Notes: a model not told the origin generated them from the sequence alone. 64,000 bases of DNA from Cupriavidus respiraculi (GCF_914271545.1 NZ_CAJZAH010000001.1:248001-312000); one strand, 5' to 3'; shown: positions 1 to 9,308, numbered from the stretch's first letter. Translations and numbers: made by a program.

Positions 1-98
1 TGCGGGACGGACCTGGGGACCGCACGCGCGTTCTTCTGTCGGGATTTCAGGCCAGTAGGATAACGGCCCTTGGGTGACAGGCCAAGGCAAGTTTGTAC

Positions 99-773
99 TT
101 AACGCCCTCGGCCCTGGTTGGCCCCGGCCATGGCGCTTGCCCGGCTCGATTGTGGACCGCGTCGGCGCCCGGGCGTCGGGCACAGCGCGTCCCACCCCGC
201 CATCGCGCAGTCGATGATGCGCTGCAACCGCTGGCGCGGGGCGCCGTTGCGCGCCTGCAGCGACAAGCCCTGCAGCACTGTCTCGTAGTACGACGCCACG
301 CCGGGGATATCGACGTCCGGCCCGATTTCTCCCTCGTCCGCGGCGCGGCGCAGCCGGCGCCGGATCGCCTCGCCCACCGCGCTCATATTGGCCGTCAGCA
401 TCTGCTTCACCGCGGTTTCCCGGTCCGGGCAACCCGCCGCCGCGGAAACCACCAGGCACCCCCGCGGCGTGGCGGGATCGCAGTACGCGTCCGCGTTGCT
501 GCGCAGCATGGCCTCCACCCCCGCGCGCGCCGTGGGCGCGGTGGCAAGGGCGTCGTCCGTCAGGTTCATGGTCTGCTGGTAAAGGCCCGTTGCCTCGCGG
601 AACAGCGCTTCCTTGTCGCCGAAGGCGGCATACAGGCTCGGCCGGTTGATGCCCATGGCAGTGGTCAGGTCGCTGAGCGAAGCATTCTCGTAGCCCCGTT
701 CCCAGAAGACATGCATGGCCGCGCGCAGGGCGGCGTCGCGGTCGAAGGTGCGGGGGCGTCCGCGCTGGGTCAT
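99..773 (-). CDS. TetR/AcrR-family transcriptional regulator
   Basis: This 224-residue protein is a TetR-type repressor expected to bind DNA as a dimer and let go when a small ligand binds. Residues about 10-56 form the helix-turn-helix domain, with the typical FWERGYEN stretch followed by a recognition helix around [17 protein letters not shown]. The ligand-binding half carries PRGCLVVSA, a motif common in one TetR subfamily. The C-terminus is a basic, low-complexity tail. The gene is divergent from an SDR-MFS pair starting at 941, and the gap holds a perfect inverted repeat at 845-868 plus a related half-site (TATGTACCG) at 792-800, so it very probably represses both itself and that pair. 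The ligand cannot be deduced. Confidence 0.9.
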   Translation of the reverse strand: MTQRGRPRTFDRDAALRAAMHVFWERGYENASLSDLTTAMGINRPSLYAAFGDKEALFREATGLYQQTMNLTDDALATAPTARAGVEAMLRSNADAYCDPATPRGCLVVSAAAGCPDRETAVKQMLTANMSAVGEAIRRRLRRAADEGEIGPDVDIPGVASYYETVLQGLSLQARNGAPRQRLQRIIDCAMAGWDALCPTPGRRRGPQSSRASAMAGANQGRGR

Positions 774-817
774 GGTCGGGTGCCGAATATTTATGTACCG
801 GTCCGATGATAATTCTC

Positions 818-847
818 TTGACCTGTCCGGGCAAGCTTGCCAATAAT
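818..847 (+). promoter_or_regulatory. Candidate sigma-70 promoter for the SDR-MFS pair
   Basis: TTGACC at 818-823 and AATAAT at 842-847 are separated by 18 bases and sit about 95 bases upstream of the SDR start codon. The -10 element runs into the inverted repeat at 845-868, so a bound repressor would block this promoter. This is a pattern match only. Confidence 0.45.
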
Positions 848-868
848 TTGTATCGAGCGGTACAAATT
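845..868. promoter_or_regulatory. Palindromic operator, probably for the adjacent TetR regulator
   Basis: The arms AATTTGTA (845-852) and TACAAATT (861-868) are perfect inverted repeats around an 8-base centre that is itself partly symmetric (TCG/CGG). The size and symmetry match TetR-family operators. It lies between the divergent TetR and SDR genes and overlaps the -10 element of the candidate SDR promoter. Confidence 0.7.
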
Positions 869-940
869 TCGGCGCGTCGCCGCCCCAGGGCGGGCTTACG
901 GCGCGTCGACCTCTTCCCCTGATACGTGAAGGAGCATCCC

Positions 941-1708
941 ATGGACAAGTCAGTCACAACACCGGCGCCCGTACTTGCCGGCAAGATCGCGCTGGTCACC
1001 GGCGGCAGCCGCGGCATCGGCGCGGCCATCGTCGAGCGGCTGGCGCGCGACGGCGCCGACGTCGCATTTACCTATGTCAGCGCGGAAGCGCGCGCCCGGG
1101 ACACCGCGCGGGCGGTCGAGGCACTGGGCCGCAAGGCCCTGGCGATCCGCGCGGACAGTGCCGATCCCGATGCAGTCGCGCAGGCCGTACAACGCACCAT
1201 CGCAGCGTTCGGCCGGATCGATATCCTGGTCAACAACGCGGGCATCTTCCATGCGGCCCCGCTGGAAGAGCTCTCCACCGCCGACTTCGACCGCACCATG
1301 GCCATCAATGTGCGTGCCGCCTTCGTCGCCGCGCGCGAGGCAGCCGCCGCGATGCCCTCCGGCGGACGCATCGTCAATATCGGCAGCAATCTGGCCGTGC
1401 GCGCCTTCGGCCCCGGCCTGACGCTCTATACGGCCAGCAAGGCGGCGATCGCGGGCCTGACGCAGGCGCTCGCCCGGGACCTTGGGCCGCGCGGCATCAC
1501 GGCCAACGTGGTGCATCCCGGTTCGACGGACACCGACATGAATCCGGCGGACGGCCCGGGCGCGGCGCACCAGACCGCGATGATGGCAAGCGCCGGCGGC
1601 TACGCCGCGCCGGCCGACGTGGCCGCGGTCGTGGCCTTTCTCGCCAGCCCGGCGGCGCAATCGGTCAACGGCGCCGCGTGGACCGTGGACAACGGAACCA
1701 ATGCATGA
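941..1708 (+). CDS. Short-chain dehydrogenase/reductase (FabG-like SDR)
   Basis: This 255-residue classical SDR should reduce a carbonyl or oxidise an alcohol with NAD(P)H; the substrate is unknown. The cofactor loop TGGSRGIG is at residues 20-27, the structural NNAG motif follows near residue 97, and the catalytic YTASK signature sits in the usual place. The start at 941 is preferred over an upstream GTG at 926 because AAGGAG lies six bases before the ATG. The stop codon overlaps the ATG of the following MFS gene (ATGA), so the two are translationally coupled. The pair looks like a small detoxification unit under the divergent TetR regulator: modify a toxic carbonyl compound and export it. 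Confidence 0.9.
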   Translation: MDKSVTTPAPVLAGKIALVTGGSRGIGAAIVERLARDGADVAFTYVSAEARARDTARAVEALGRKALAIRADSADPDAVAQAVQRTIAAFGRIDILVNNAGIFHAAPLEELSTADFDRTMAINVRAAFVAAREAAAAMPSGGRIVNIGSNLAVRAFGPGLTLYTASKAAIAGLTQALARDLGPRGITANVVHPGSTDTDMNPADGPGAAHQTAMMASAGGYAAPADVAAVVAFLASPAAQSVNGAAWTVDNGTNA

Positions 1709-2910
1709 CGGCCGGCCGAGCCTGCGCCACGCGGGGCGGGATCGGACTGGAGGGACTGGTGGTCGCCTTCGGCGCGGCCATCGTGGTGACGGTCGAGTTC
1801 GTCGTGATCGGACTGTCGCCGCTGATGGCCCAGTCCCTGGGCCTGTCGCTGGAGGCATCGGCCCGCTTCATGATCTGGTTCGCCATCGGTTCGGCGGCCA
1901 TGGGGCCGTTCGTCACCATCCTCACGCGGCATTGGCGTGCGGATCATGCGCTGATGGTGGCGCTGCTGCCTTTCGTCGCCGGACTGGCCATGCCATGGAT
2001 GCGGGACGCCGGGATGCTAAGTGCGCTACGCCTGTTGCAGGGCGCCACGCTGCCGCTTTATATCGGCATTGCGGCGGACGCGCTGGGGCGGCTGTGGGGC
2101 CGCGATGACCGGGCAGTGGCGCGCATCTATCTGGGCGTGACGGTCGGCAGCGTGCTGGGCGCGCCCCTCGGCGTGTTTATCGCGCAGCGCGCGAGGTGGG
2201 ACGGCGCGTTCGCCATTCTCGGCGCAATCGCGTTGTTGGCCGTTGCGCTGATCGCGGTGCAACCGCGGCTGCGTATCGCTTCCTCCGCGCCGGCGTCGAT
2301 GGGCAGCCAGGTGAAGGCGGTTGCGCGGCCGCAAGTGCTCGCGCATCTGGTGCTGTCCGCCCTGCATTTCGCCGCCATGTTCTGCTGCTACGGCTACCTG
2401 GGTGCGTTGCTGAGAATGCGCGAGGCGGACGAGTCCACCATCGGCTGGCTGCTGCTGGCGTTCGGTGCCGGCGGGCTCGCCGGCAACCAGTTCGCCGGCC
2501 GCATGGCGGGGCGCTCTACGCGCGCGCTTTCCATCGTCACGGCGGCGTCGATCGCCATGGCGGCGGTGGCCGTGACGCAGCTGGCTCTGGGGCGGGCTGC
2601 GACGGTGTTGCTGCTGCTGTTGTGGGGCGCCGCCCATGCCGCATCGTTTGTCGTGTGCCAGTTGCGCGTGGGGCGCGCGGCGCCCGCGGCGCCGAGGCTG
2701 GCCTCGGCGCTGAACATCTCCGCGGCCAATCTCGGCATCGCCGCGGGGCCCGCGCTCGGCGCGGCCGCCTTGCAGGCGGGGGCGCTGCCGGCGCTCGGGT
2801 GGACGGGTTTCGGCCTTGGGGTACTGGCCATGGCTATGGCATTGGCGCTCACGCATGCCCATGCCAGCACGGGCATTACGGACCGTGGCGACAGGCGCCG
2901 CCGGGAGTGA
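1705..2910 (+). CDS. MFS transporter, drug-efflux (DHA1/AraJ-like) type
   Basis: This 401-residue protein is strongly hydrophobic with about 12 predicted membrane segments, the size and pattern of a major facilitator exporter of the DHA1 class. After TM2 there is a weak version of the family's A-motif, and TM4 contains the RLLQGATLPLYIG segment typical of sugar/drug efflux members related to AraJ. It starts at 1705, overlapping the SDR stop codon by four bases, so its expression is coupled to that enzyme and to the TetR-controlled promoter. The likely job is proton-driven export of a small organic compound across the inner membrane. A 7-base stem (2915-2921 with 2946-2952) after the stop could be a weak terminator. 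Confidence 0.85.
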   Translation: MTAGRACATRGGIGLEGLVVAFGAAIVVTVEFVVIGLSPLMAQSLGLSLEASARFMIWFAIGSAAMGPFVTILTRHWRADHALMVALLPFVAGLAMPWMRDAGMLSALRLLQGATLPLYIGIAADALGRLWGRDDRAVARIYLGVTVGSVLGAPLGVFIAQRARWDGAFAILGAIALLAVALIAVQPRLRIASSAPASMGSQVKAVARPQVLAHLVLSALHFAAMFCCYGYLGALLRMREADESTIGWLLLAFGAGGLAGNQFAGRMAGRSTRALSIVTAASIAMAAVAVTQLALGRAATVLLLLLWGAAHAASFVVCQLRVGRAAPAAPRLASALNISAANLGIAAGPALGAAALQAGALPALGWTGFGLGVLAMAMALALTHAHASTGITDRGDRRRRE

Positions 2911-2999
2911 TCGCACGCGGGCGAAGTTCTCGTTCAAGGAACATTCCCGCGTTCATACGAGCCCGACGGCGGCTTGCCAGCTTCCCCGCGCCCCTCACA

Positions 3000-5015
3000 T
3001 TACACGGCGTTAACCACCGCGCTGCCCGCCGGCACCTCGAACGTGCGCGTGCTCGCCGTTGCGGGCTGGGCCGGCGCGACGCCATTCTCCAGGCGCTTGA
3101 GCTTGTGGAAGGTGCAGCTCAGCTTCTCCGGTGTGAGCGTGACCACGGCATAGCCGTGGGTATCGGTGTCGGCATGGGCGATCCAGGGATTGAACGCCTC
3201 CAGCGTGGCGTTGAAGGTGTTCACCACGGTATCGCCAATCCGCTCGTAGACCAGCGGCGCCGCGGCGGCGAAGGTGGGATTGGAATCGACCACTTGCACG
3301 AAGTTGTTCTGGAACGAGCCGCTGGAGAAGCCCGCCGTGACCAGGTCCACCATGACCGGCACCGGCGACGGCGTGTCGTAGTCCTCCATCACCACGCCGG
3401 CGAAGAACGCATGGATGTCGCCGGTCAGCGCCACGACGTTGCCGATGCCGCGCGTGCGCAGGAAGGCCATCAGCGCCTTGCGCTCGGCGTTGTAGCCGTC
3501 CCACTGGTCGGCATTGAGGATGTATTCGTCCAGCAGCGACACCGACGGCAGGCGCGCGTCGAGCGCGGGCCGCAGCACGTTGTTGAAGGTGGTGGCGTCG
3601 ATGCCGGCAGGCGCCAGCACCGCCTGCAGCGCGGTGTAGGTCACGCTGGGATAGGTGCCGTTGTTGCGCGCCGCGGCCAGGTCGGTGACCAACGCGGCGG
3701 CCATCGAGCCGCGTAGCGGGGCGAGCGCGGAGTTCAGCTGCGCCAGGCCCGCCGCGAGCAGGTCGGCGATGGCCTGCAGGCCGTCCAGTTCCATGCGCAG
3801 CAGCGATACCTCGTTGCCCCACAGCTTCCAGGTGGTGCCGCCCGCGCTCATGCGCTCCTCCCACCAGGCGCGCTGGCCGTCGCCCAGCATCGACACGGGC
3901 GTCAGCGCATTGCCGGCGCTGGCCGTCTTCTGCGCCTCGGCCGCCGCCAGGGTGGACTTGCGCACGAAGAAGCGGCTGCCGATCTCGCTGCCCACCGCGG
4001 CCTCGGAGACGATATGGTCTGCCCGATACAGGCGCTGGTCGGTCATCACCAGGCTGGCCAGATTGCCGAAGGTGAACTCGCGGTAGATCTGGATATTGAG
4101 AAAGGACGGGTTGGCCGCGTCGAAGCTGACATCGGCCGGCATGAACTCGAACCATGCCTGGCTCGCGCCCCGGCGGCGGGCGGTGCTGGGCGACTGGTCA
4201 TCGTCGGCATCGTAGTTCGCGCGGTCCTGCCAGCAGTCGTTGGAGAATTCGTGGTCGTCCCACACCGCGATCATGGGGAAGCTGGCGTGCAGCGCCTGCA
4301 GCCGGGGATCGCTGCGATATGCCTTGTACAGGTAGCGGTAGTCCTCCACCGTCGTGGCGTGGACCATGTCGTCGGGCGCCGGCGCGCCGTTGGGCAACGT
4401 GAGCGGCGGGTGGCGGTCTTCCACCAGACCCGCCGGCTGGGTCGCGGGCACGGCCTCGTAGATGTAGTCGCCCACGTGCACGACGAAGTCCAGGTCTTGT
4501 GCCGCCAGTTCCTCCATGCCGGCCCAGTGGTTCAGGTTCCAGTCCTGGCACGAGACGAAGGCGAAGCGCAGCTGCGACAGCGGGGTGCCCGGGGCCGGCG
4601 CGGTGCGCGTGCGGCCCACGGGGCTGGTCCGGTTGCCGACCACGAAGCGGTAGTAGTACGTGGTGGCGGCGGTGAGGCCGATCACCTTGTTGCGCAGCGT
4701 GTAGTCCCACTCGGGCAGCGCCTGCAACTGGTCGTCGACCAGCAGCGTGCCGAAGTCGGCTTGCGTGGACACCTGCAGGCGCACCGGTACGGGCTGGCGG
4801 CCATTGTTGCCCTCCACGCGCGTCCACAGCATCACGCTGTCGGGACGCGGGTCGCCCGAAGCGACGCCATGCTGGAACGTGAACAGTTCGGGATTGCCGG
4901 GCGGTGGCGCGGGTGGCGCTTCCGGATTGTCGTCACCGCCGCAGGCGGTCAGGCCGCCGGTGGCGACCGAGACTGTCACGAAACTACCCCATTTCAGAAA
5001 CTGGCGGCGGTCCAT
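3000..5015 (-). CDS. phoD: PhoD-type alkaline phosphatase/phosphodiesterase, Tat-exported lipoprotein-like
   Basis: This 671-residue protein matches the PhoD family of secreted Ca/Fe-dependent phosphatases. The N-terminus has a twin-arginine signal (RRQFLKW at residues 3-9) and a possible lipobox ending at Cys25 (LTAC), suggesting folded export through Tat and perhaps membrane anchoring. Metal-ligand motifs are visible: FVSCQDW, HVGDYIYE, WDDHEFSND and LTGDIHAFF. A segment of about 110 residues before the DEYILNADQWDGY motif appears inserted compared with the shorter Bacillus enzyme. The ribosome site GGAGAA precedes the start. The gene is monocistronic and convergent with the MFS gene. No pho-box was recognised upstream. 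Confidence 0.9.
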   Translation of the reverse strand: MDRRQFLKWGSFVTVSVATGGLTACGGDDNPEAPPAPPPGNPELFTFQHGVASGDPRPDSVMLWTRVEGNNGRQPVPVRLQVSTQADFGTLLVDDQLQALPEWDYTLRNKVIGLTAATTYYYRFVVGNRTSPVGRTRTAPAPGTPLSQLRFAFVSCQDWNLNHWAGMEELAAQDLDFVVHVGDYIYEAVPATQPAGLVEDRHPPLTLPNGAPAPDDMVHATTVEDYRYLYKAYRSDPRLQALHASFPMIAVWDDHEFSNDCWQDRANYDADDDQSPSTARRRGASQAWFEFMPADVSFDAANPSFLNIQIYREFTFGNLASLVMTDQRLYRADHIVSEAAVGSEIGSRFFVRKSTLAAAEAQKTASAGNALTPVSMLGDGQRAWWEERMSAGGTTWKLWGNEVSLLRMELDGLQAIADLLAAGLAQLNSALAPLRGSMAAALVTDLAAARNNGTYPSVTYTALQAVLAPAGIDATTFNNVLRPALDARLPSVSLLDEYILNADQWDGYNAERKALMAFLRTRGIGNVVALTGDIHAFFAGVVMEDYDTPSPVPVMVDLVTAGFSSGSFQNNFVQVVDSNPTFAAAAPLVYERIGDTVVNTFNATLEAFNPWIAHADTDTHGYAVVTLTPEKLSCTFHKLKRLENGVAPAQPATASTRTFEVPAGSAVVNAV

Positions 5016-5346
5016 TGTTGTTCTCCGAGGGCTGTGGGGGGATGAGCCTTGCTTTGCGACGAATGCCCTCGCGGCTCGAGAGGGCGGAAGAATCGGGGGG
5101 AAGGTACCGGGCTCAGCCGGGGTGGACGCCCGCGTCGGGTAATAACTGCGCGGCAGCGCAAATCCTTCGCGGGTGTCGCTGGCGGCCGCTCGTGAGCGCG
5201 GGGCGCCGCGGGCTGGAACACCTCTTGCGCGTTGGTGGGCAAGATTGCCGCGAAACGCCTTTCGCCGGCATCCATGGCCGGGAGCCCGCGGCGGGTGGCG
5301 TCACTTCCCGCATCCGGCCGGCCAGCCAACACCGAAGGAGAGCACC
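5016..5346. other. 331-base divergent intergenic region
   Basis: This region separates the divergent phosphatase and CBS-protein genes and must hold both promoters. I see a small inverted repeat, GCCCTC at 5065-5070 with GAGGGC at 5080-5085, and the CBS gene's ribosome site near 5335. No coding sequence, transfer RNA or recognised operator was found. Confidence 0.4.
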
Positions 5347-5820
5347 ATGGCAACCCAATCCACCCAGTCCGGGTCCGGCGGCAACGTCCTGCACCTGCGC
5401 GACGTGATGAGCCGCGATCCGGCCTTTGTCTCGCCGGACGAGACCATCCAGCGCGCGGCGCAACTGATGGACGAACTCAATGTGGGCGCGCTGCCGGTAT
5501 GCGACGGCCGCCGCCTGACCGGCATGATCACCGACCGCGATATCACCATCCGCTGCACCGCCGCGGGCAAGGCGCCCGACCAGGCGACCGTCAACGAGGC
5601 CATGTCTGCCGGTACGCAGTGGGCCAAGGAGGACGACGACGTCGATACCGCCCGCGAGATGATGGCCGAGCGGCAGATCCGGCGCCTGCCCGTGGTCGAC
5701 GCGAACGATCAACTGGTGGGCATCGTGTCGCTGGGCGACCTGGCCACCAAGGCCGGCGATACCGCGCAGGCCGGCGAGACGCTGCTGGACGTCTCCGACC
5801 CGGCGGAGCCGGATCGCTGA
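5347..5820 (+). CDS. Two-CBS-domain protein
   Basis: This 157-residue cytosolic protein consists almost only of a pair of CBS domains, roughly residues 15-67 and 80-137. Both carry the typical core: MSRDPAFVSPDETI with VCDGRRLTGMITDRDI, and AMSAGTQWAKEDDD with VVDANDQLVGIVSLGDL. Stand-alone CBS pairs bind adenine nucleotides (AMP, ATP, SAM or NADH in different members) and act as energy or stress sensors; the ligand and partner here are unknown. The start at 5347 is chosen because GAAGGAG ends seven bases before it; a longer frame upstream lacks this. It ends 18 bases from the convergent SDR gene. Confidence 0.9.
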   Translation: MATQSTQSGSGGNVLHLRDVMSRDPAFVSPDETIQRAAQLMDELNVGALPVCDGRRLTGMITDRDITIRCTAAGKAPDQATVNEAMSAGTQWAKEDDDVDTAREMMAERQIRRLPVVDANDQLVGIVSLGDLATKAGDTAQAGETLLDVSDPAEPDR

Positions 5821-5838
5821 GAACGCCGCGCGCATGGC

Positions 5839-6621
5839 TCAGGCCCCCTGGCCCTGGAACAGCATCAGGGCGCCGTCCACCACGATGGTCGCGCCCTGGA
5901 TGTAGCGCGCCTGCGGCGAGGCGAGGAACGCCACGACATGCGCGACCTCCTCGGGCGTGCCGGCGCGCTTCATCGGAATGGATTGGACCTGCTTCTCGCG
6001 CACGCTGGCATCGTCGATCGCCGCCTGGTTCATCGGCGTAAGGATCATGCCGGGCGCGACGTTGTTGACATTGATGTTCTTCTCGGAGACCTCGAGCGCC
6101 AGCGTGGTGGTGAGGTTGCGCAGTCCTCCCTTGGAGGCGTCGTAGGCCGATGCGCCCGGCATCGGGATCTCCTGGTGGACGCTGGTGATGTTGATGATGC
6201 TGCCGTGCCGGCCGCTGCCATCGAGCCCGCGGATAAAGGCGCGGCAGCAGTAGAACGGCCCATACAGGTTGGTGCGGATGGTCTTGTCCCAGTCTTCGTC
6301 GGAAAGGTCTTTGACCGGCACCCCGTTGGCATTGATGCCGGCGTTGTTCACCAGGATCGTCGGCAGACCCAGCTGCTGGCGCACCTGCCCCAACATGCGG
6401 TCGACTGCCGCGGAGTCGGTCTGGTCCAGTTGCAGCGTCACGGCCTTGCGGCCGCAGGCCTGGATGGCGGCCACGGTCTTGTCGGCGCCCTCGCGGTCGC
6501 TGTGATAGAGCACCGCAACATCCGCGCCCTGGCGGGCGAGCGCGATGGCGCTGGCCTGGCCGATGCCGGAGTCCGCGCCGGAGACGATCGCGATTTCGTT
6601 CTGCAGGGTAGGAGTGGTCAT
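5839..6621 (-). CDS. SDR-family oxidoreductase (glucose-1-dehydrogenase-like)
   Basis: This 260-residue classical SDR resembles bacterial glucose 1-dehydrogenases. The nucleotide loop SGADSGIG is near residue 14, NNAGINANG near 90, and the catalytic Tyr-Lys is in YDASKGGL. The NVNNVAPGMILTPMN stretch and the terminal VVDGALML are typical of the family. Substrate and cofactor preference cannot be read from sequence. I start at ATG 6621 because the aligned N-terminus (TLQNEIAIVSGA) matches family length; a longer upstream frame has no family resemblance. The gene stands alone, divergent from a glutathione transferase. Confidence 0.85.
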   Translation of the reverse strand: MTTPTLQNEIAIVSGADSGIGQASAIALARQGADVAVLYHSDREGADKTVAAIQACGRKAVTLQLDQTDSAAVDRMLGQVRQQLGLPTILVNNAGINANGVPVKDLSDEDWDKTIRTNLYGPFYCCRAFIRGLDGSGRHGSIINITSVHQEIPMPGASAYDASKGGLRNLTTTLALEVSEKNINVNNVAPGMILTPMNQAAIDDASVREKQVQSIPMKRAGTPEEVAHVVAFLASPQARYIQGATIVVDGALMLFQGQGA

Positions 6622-6854
6622 GGCGGCAAGGGCTCTCGGGGGGAAACGATGTCGCCCTGCAAAGGTCGTACCCGCCGCAAAGCCGGCTGCCCGTCCGGGT
6701 TTGCCGTCGTGCCCGTCGCGCATCGCGGCGGGAATTGCACCCCGGTGGCAATCTTTACCGGCACCGGGCCCATGCCGATGTGGACCGGAGGCGGGGACGG
6801 TACTATTGCGCTTTCCCTTCACGCGGCCGAGCCGCCGCCCCATTCCCTCACGCC

Positions 6855-7559
6855 ATGACCGATCTGTCCCGCTTCCCGATCACCCGCAAATGGCCGGCCG
6901 CGCATCCTGACCGGCTGCAGCTCTATTCGCTGCCCACGCCCAATGGCGTGAAGGCTTCCATCATGCTGGAGGAGATCGGCTTGCCCTACGAGCCGCACCT
7001 GGTGCGCTTCGATGCCAACGACCAGCTGTCTGCGGAATTCCTGTCGCTCAATCCGAACAACAAGATCCCGGCGATGCTGGACCCGGACGGCCCCGGCGGC
7101 GCGCCCCTGGCCCTGTTCGAATCGGGCGCCATCCTGCTGTACCTGGCCGAGAAGACCGGCAAGCTGCTGCCCCGCGACCCGGCGGCGCGCTACGAGACGA
7201 TCCAGTGGGTGATGTTCCAGATGGGCGGGATCGGGCCGATGTTCGGACAGCTCGGTTTCTTCCACAAGTTCGCCGGCAAGGAATACGAGGACAAGCGCCC
7301 GCGCGACCGCTATGTCGCCGAATCGCGGCGCCTGCTCGGCGTGCTGGAGACGCGCCTGGCGGGGCGCGACTGGATCATGGGAGACGAATACACGATCGCC
7401 GATATCGCGATTTTCCCGTGGGTGCGCAACCTCGTCGGCTTCTACGAGGCCGGCGAACTGGTCCAGTTCGATGCTTTCCCGAACGTGCAGCGCGTGCTGG
7501 CGAACTTCGTGGCGCGCCCCGCGGTCGCGCGCGGTCTGGAAATTCCGAAGCGGGACTAG
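6855..7559 (+). CDS. Glutathione S-transferase, YfcG-like (nu class)
   Basis: This 234-residue protein has an N-terminal thioredoxin-like domain (about residues 20-105) and a helical C-terminal domain. TPNG at 28-31, followed by KASIMLEE, is the nu-class signature in which Thr and Asn bind glutathione instead of a catalytic Tyr or Ser. NNKIPAML and ESGAILLYLAEK form the rest of the glutathione site, and YTIADIAIFPW is the conserved C-terminal fold motif. Nu-class members such as YfcG act as disulfide-bond reductases with bound GSSG. The stop codon overlaps by three bases that of the convergent DUF72 gene. Start 6855 gives the usual length. Confidence 0.88.
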   Translation: MTDLSRFPITRKWPAAHPDRLQLYSLPTPNGVKASIMLEEIGLPYEPHLVRFDANDQLSAEFLSLNPNNKIPAMLDPDGPGGAPLALFESGAILLYLAEKTGKLLPRDPAARYETIQWVMFQMGGIGPMFGQLGFFHKFAGKEYEDKRPRDRYVAESRRLLGVLETRLAGRDWIMGDEYTIADIAIFPWVRNLVGFYEAGELVQFDAFPNVQRVLANFVARPAVARGLEIPKRD

Positions 7560-8443
7560 GCGGCGCTCTCCGTCCGCCGCGGGGTTAGCCGCCGGATCAG
7601 CCGCTGCGCGTCGAAGGGCGCCTTGACCTTCATGTCGTTGTCGAAATAGCAATAGACGTCGCGGCGCGCCTTCGTCGGCCGGACCGGCGAAATGCGCTTG
7701 GCATCCGGCGGTTCGCCGCCGGCCGCCCACGCCGCGATGCGCTCGGCCCAGCGATCCAGCGCCGGGTCCGCATAGGCGCCGCCATAGAGCGTCTCGCTAC
7801 CGTGCAGCCGCATGTAGATGAAGTCGGCCGTCACGTCTTCCGCATAGGGCCAGTCGGCGATCGCGTCGGACACCACGAAGCCGACGCGGTGCTTTCGCAG
7901 CAGGGCCGGAAAGTCGGGCGTGCAGAAGCTCGCATGCCGTATTTCCACGGCGTGCCTGAGCTTGCGTTTGCGCATGGGACCGAACCAGGGCGTCTTGACG
8001 CGGCCATCGTGCTGCTTCGCCAGCGCGATCGCCTCGTCGGTATTGCGCGGCAGCAGGGCGAGAAACCGCTCCATGCGCTCGGGCTTGAAGGAGAAGTTCG
8101 GCGGAAACTGCCACAGGAATGGCCCGAGCTTCTCGCGCAGGCACAGCACGCCCGAGGCGAAGAAGTTCGATATCGCGGGCCGCGCGGTCTCGTCGCGAAA
8201 GCGCAGCATATGCGTGAGGTAGCGCGGCCCCTTGACGCTGAAGACGAAGTCTTCCGGCGTGCTGTCGTACCAGGCGCGGTAGCTCTGCACCGTCTGCAGC
8301 GAATAGTGCGAGCCGTTGATCTCGATGGTTTCGACGGCGCGCGACGCGAACTCCAGCTCGCGCCTTTGCGCCAGCCCCTTCGGATAGAACACGCCGCGCC
8401 AGCCTTCGTAGCGCCAGCCCGAGATGCCAATGCGGATCGTCAT
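7556..8443 (-). CDS. DUF72 family protein (TIM-barrel, YecE-like)
   Basis: This 295-residue protein is a DUF72/YecE member. The opening IRIGISGWRYEGWRGVFYP, the EINGSHYSLQ segment and the FIYMRLHGS stretch are hallmark positions of this TIM-barrel family, whose biochemical role is not established. ATG at 8443 is chosen over a GTG four codons upstream because the family starts directly at the IRIGISGW strand. It lies downstream of nfsB on the same strand, 141 bases away, and may be read through from that operon. A small palindrome, GCACGG/CCGTGC (8452-8465), lies just before the start and may form a leader hairpin. Confidence 0.85.
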   Translation of the reverse strand: MTIRIGISGWRYEGWRGVFYPKGLAQRRELEFASRAVETIEINGSHYSLQTVQSYRAWYDSTPEDFVFSVKGPRYLTHMLRFRDETARPAISNFFASGVLCLREKLGPFLWQFPPNFSFKPERMERFLALLPRNTDEAIALAKQHDGRVKTPWFGPMRKRKLRHAVEIRHASFCTPDFPALLRKHRVGFVVSDAIADWPYAEDVTADFIYMRLHGSETLYGGAYADPALDRWAERIAAWAAGGEPPDAKRISPVRPTKARRDVYCYFDNDMKVKAPFDAQRLIRRLTPRRTESAA

Positions 8444-8584
8444 GGTGGTGGGCACGGTGCCGTGCGGGCGCGTACGTGCGACAGCTACGCCCGCCGGTCA
8501 CCTTCCATTGCTCGTCTTGCCGGCTCCATGCAAATCACATGCCCGTGGCGCCGCATTCGAGCGCCCGGCGGCACGACCGCCGGA

Positions 8585-9238
8585 TCAGATGAACGTGAAC
8601 AGCTGGTCGTGGGGCAGGCGCGACTTCGGCAGCCGCGCATTGAAGTCATCCTCGCCGCGATAGCCCAGCGCCGCCAGCACGACACTGGTGTAGCCGCGCT
8701 CGCGCAAGCCCAGCGCCTGGTCGAGTGCGCGTGGATCGAAGCCCTCCATTGGCGTGGCATCCACGCCGAGCACCGCGGCGCCCATCAGCAGGCCGCCCAG
8801 TGCCAGATAGACCTGCTTCTCCATCCATTGCTGGACATCGCGCCGCTCGTAGCGGTGCAAATCCACATATAGCCGCCGGCTGCTGTCCTGTCCGGCCTTG
8901 GCGCCGTCGAGCTGGAAACGGCCGTCGCGCTCCTCTTGCGCAAGGACGTTCCGCAGATGGGCCTCGTCCATGTCGATGCGCATGGCCAGCGCGACGACGT
9001 GCGAGGCGTTGAGGACCTTGCCCCGGTTATAGGCATAGCTGCCCTGCGTGGCTTCCGCGATGCGCGCGCGCCCTTCCGGGGTCGACGCCACCACGTAATG
9101 CCATGGCTGGGAATTGACGGAGGAAGGGCTGTTGCGCAGGACGGCGAGCAATTGGTCGACCGTGGCCTGGGGCAGGGTGCGGTCCGGCGCGAACGCCTTG
9201 ACGGTATGGCGGGTTTGGGTGGCTTCGGTGAGGTTCAT
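8585..9238 (-). CDS. nfsB: Oxygen-insensitive NAD(P)H nitroreductase / dihydropteridine reductase
   Basis: This 217-residue protein has exactly the length of E. coli NfsB and matches it along its whole length. Recognisable blocks are RHTVKAFAPDR, SPSSVNSQPWHYVVAST, GKVLNASHVV, WMEKQVYLALG and the end LPKSRLPHD. NfsB is a homodimeric flavoprotein holding FMN at the dimer interface; it reduces nitroaromatics and quinones by two-electron steps in the cytosol. The gene follows the secreted yellow-like gene by 70 bases on the same strand, with a tight hairpin (9287-9302) between them, and both are probably controlled by the divergent LysR gene at 10597. Confidence 0.92.
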   Translation of the reverse strand: MNLTEATQTRHTVKAFAPDRTLPQATVDQLLAVLRNSPSSVNSQPWHYVVASTPEGRARIAEATQGSYAYNRGKVLNASHVVALAMRIDMDEAHLRNVLAQEERDGRFQLDGAKAGQDSSRRLYVDLHRYERRDVQQWMEKQVYLALGGLLMGAAVLGVDATPMEGFDPRALDQALGLRERGYTSVVLAALGYRGEDDFNARLPKSRLPHDQLFTFI

Positions 9239-9286
9239 GGCAAAGACCTTGGATTGCGTGATGGCTGGCTTGGATTGGAAGGGTGA

Positions 9287-9302
9287 GCGGGCCTGGGCCC
9301 GC
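9287..9302. terminator. Short perfect hairpin between the yellow-like gene and nfsB
   Basis: GCGGGCC (9287-9293) and GGCCCGC (9296-9302) form a perfect 7-base stem with a two-base centre, six bases after the stop codon of the yellow-like gene. There is no T-run, so it may be an intra-operon attenuator or processing hairpin rather than a full terminator. Confidence 0.4.
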
Positions 9303-9308
9303 ATGGGT

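Noticed and set aside
1-98. Possible end of a gene entering from the left edge
   Set aside because: No frame shows recognisable protein sequence and nothing upstream is visible, so no feature was called.
2911-2999. Rho-independent terminator after the first MFS gene
   Set aside because: The 7-base stem (2915-2921 with 2946-2952) has a 24-base loop and no T-run, too weak to list as a terminator.
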